From assembly GCA_026196575.1 (NCBI GenBank), contig JAPHSX010000003.1:62001-126000 (forward strand): a DNA stretch of 64,000 nucleotides. Direction: 5' to 3'. Source of the DNA: Gammaproteobacteria bacterium (GTDB lineage Bacteria; Pseudomonadota; Gammaproteobacteria; Thiohalomonadales; Thiohalomonadaceae). A program made the translations under genes and the position numbers. A model generated the notes under the pieces. That model was not told the DNA's origin and did not search any database. It worked only from the letters and a program-made list of their open reading frames with translations. Each line of letters begins with the position of its first letter. The stretch's first letter is position 1. Positions 63,834 to 64,000 of the stretch are shown piece by piece.

Positions 63834-64000
63834 GACAGCTCCCGGTGGCGGGTGAGGATGGCAATCCCCTTCTTGCGGAACAGCTGGCTGAGGCGTTCGA
63901 CCAGAAAGACCGAGCGGTGCTGGCCGCCAGTGCAGCCAATGGCCACCGTCAGATAGCTGCGGTTGTCGGCAGCGAATTGCGGCAACCACTGTTCGAGAAA
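63830..64000 (-). CDS. rapZ: RNase adapter RapZ (C-terminal part only)
   Basis: The last 56 residues are present; the rest lies beyond the right edge. [20 protein letters not shown] is the conserved C-terminal motif of RapZ (YvcJ family), which binds small RNAs and amino-sugar signals in other gammaproteobacteria. The TGA stop overlaps the ATG of the EIIA-Man gene. The order rapZ, EIIA-Man, ptsH, ptsI is the usual one in non-enteric gammaproteobacteria. Confidence 0.95.
   Translation of the reverse strand, partial: FLEQWLPQFAADNRSYLTVAIGCTGGQHRSVFLVERLSQLFRKKGIAILTRHRELS

Noticed and set aside
1-64000. CRISPR arrays, tRNA or rRNA genes, prophage or transposase genes
   Set aside because: I looked for regular short repeats, cloverleaf-type conserved arms and transposase or integrase motifs and found none. 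Short tRNA-like arms could still be missed by eye.

Overview
The window is a compact, GC-rich chromosomal segment from a gammaproteobacterium. The evidence is the rppH-ptsP pair, an ArgA of the fused kinase-like/GNAT type, PstC and PstA of the long gammaproteobacterial form, DarP (YjgA), and a rapZ / EIIA-Man / HPr / EI cluster. A purple-sulfur or sulfur-oxidising lineage near the Chromatiales would fit, but no gene here proves it. I saw no rRNA, tRNA, CRISPR array, transposase or integrase.

Layout. 0-0.7 kb: edge of an arsenate-resistance operon (arsR, then the ars-type GAPDH running off the left edge). 0.9-4.7 kb: an SLC13-type transporter, a dehydrogenase-like protein, a lipoprotein made of two repeats, and a DUF2322-like protein. 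4.7-12.7 kb: a vitamin B12 uptake and salvage locus. A cobalamin riboswitch precedes btuB, a PduO-type adenosyltransferase, btuF, cobO and cobB; btuC and btuD lie upstream of the riboswitch behind a HAD phosphatase. 12.9-23.5 kb: rppH, ptsP, a PPC-domain secreted protein, an inactive-looking EAL-HDOD protein, dam, argA, a SulP transporter and argE. 23.6-26.2 kb: a translationally coupled pair, a GNAT-C39 peptidase fusion and a RimK-like ATP-grasp ligase, which looks like a peptide or amino-acid modification system. 26.3-31.3 kb: a stand-alone zinc-binding CZB protein behind an FNR-like box, a PstS-OmpA fusion behind a Pho box, and a large heme-motif PAS-GAF-GGDEF-EAL protein. 31.5-33.4 kb: ilvD.

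33.5-55.3 kb is the phosphate region: phoB, phoR and pstS on the left; pstC, pstA, pstB and phoU on the right. About 13 kb of unrelated genes separates the two halves. That stretch holds a PilZ-like protein, a thioredoxin-DsbD fusion, a spermidine-synthase-like protein, a YgjP-like metallopeptidase, a second SLC13 transporter and a wrecked NtrC-type regulator. It also holds a compositionally different exopolysaccharide module (sugar epimerase, GT2 glycosyltransferase, TPR-porin). A truncated copy of a small gene flanks this module on the left and the intact copy on the right, as expected for an inserted island. Four Pho-box candidates with exact 11-bp spacing precede pstS, pstC, the PstS-OmpA gene and, more weakly, phoB, so the split pst genes probably remain one PhoB regulon.

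55.4-64 kb: a SET-domain protein, a Sel1-repeat protein, argF-argD, sodB, darP, mgtE, and a regulatory PTS cluster (ptsI, ptsH, EIIA-Man, rapZ) that runs off the right edge. Several families of palindromic intergenic (REP-like) repeats are scattered through the window. Themes that recur are phosphate starvation, cyclic-di-GMP and exopolysaccharide, arginine synthesis, and PTS signalling (both the nitrogen-type EI of ptsP and the HPr/EI branch).
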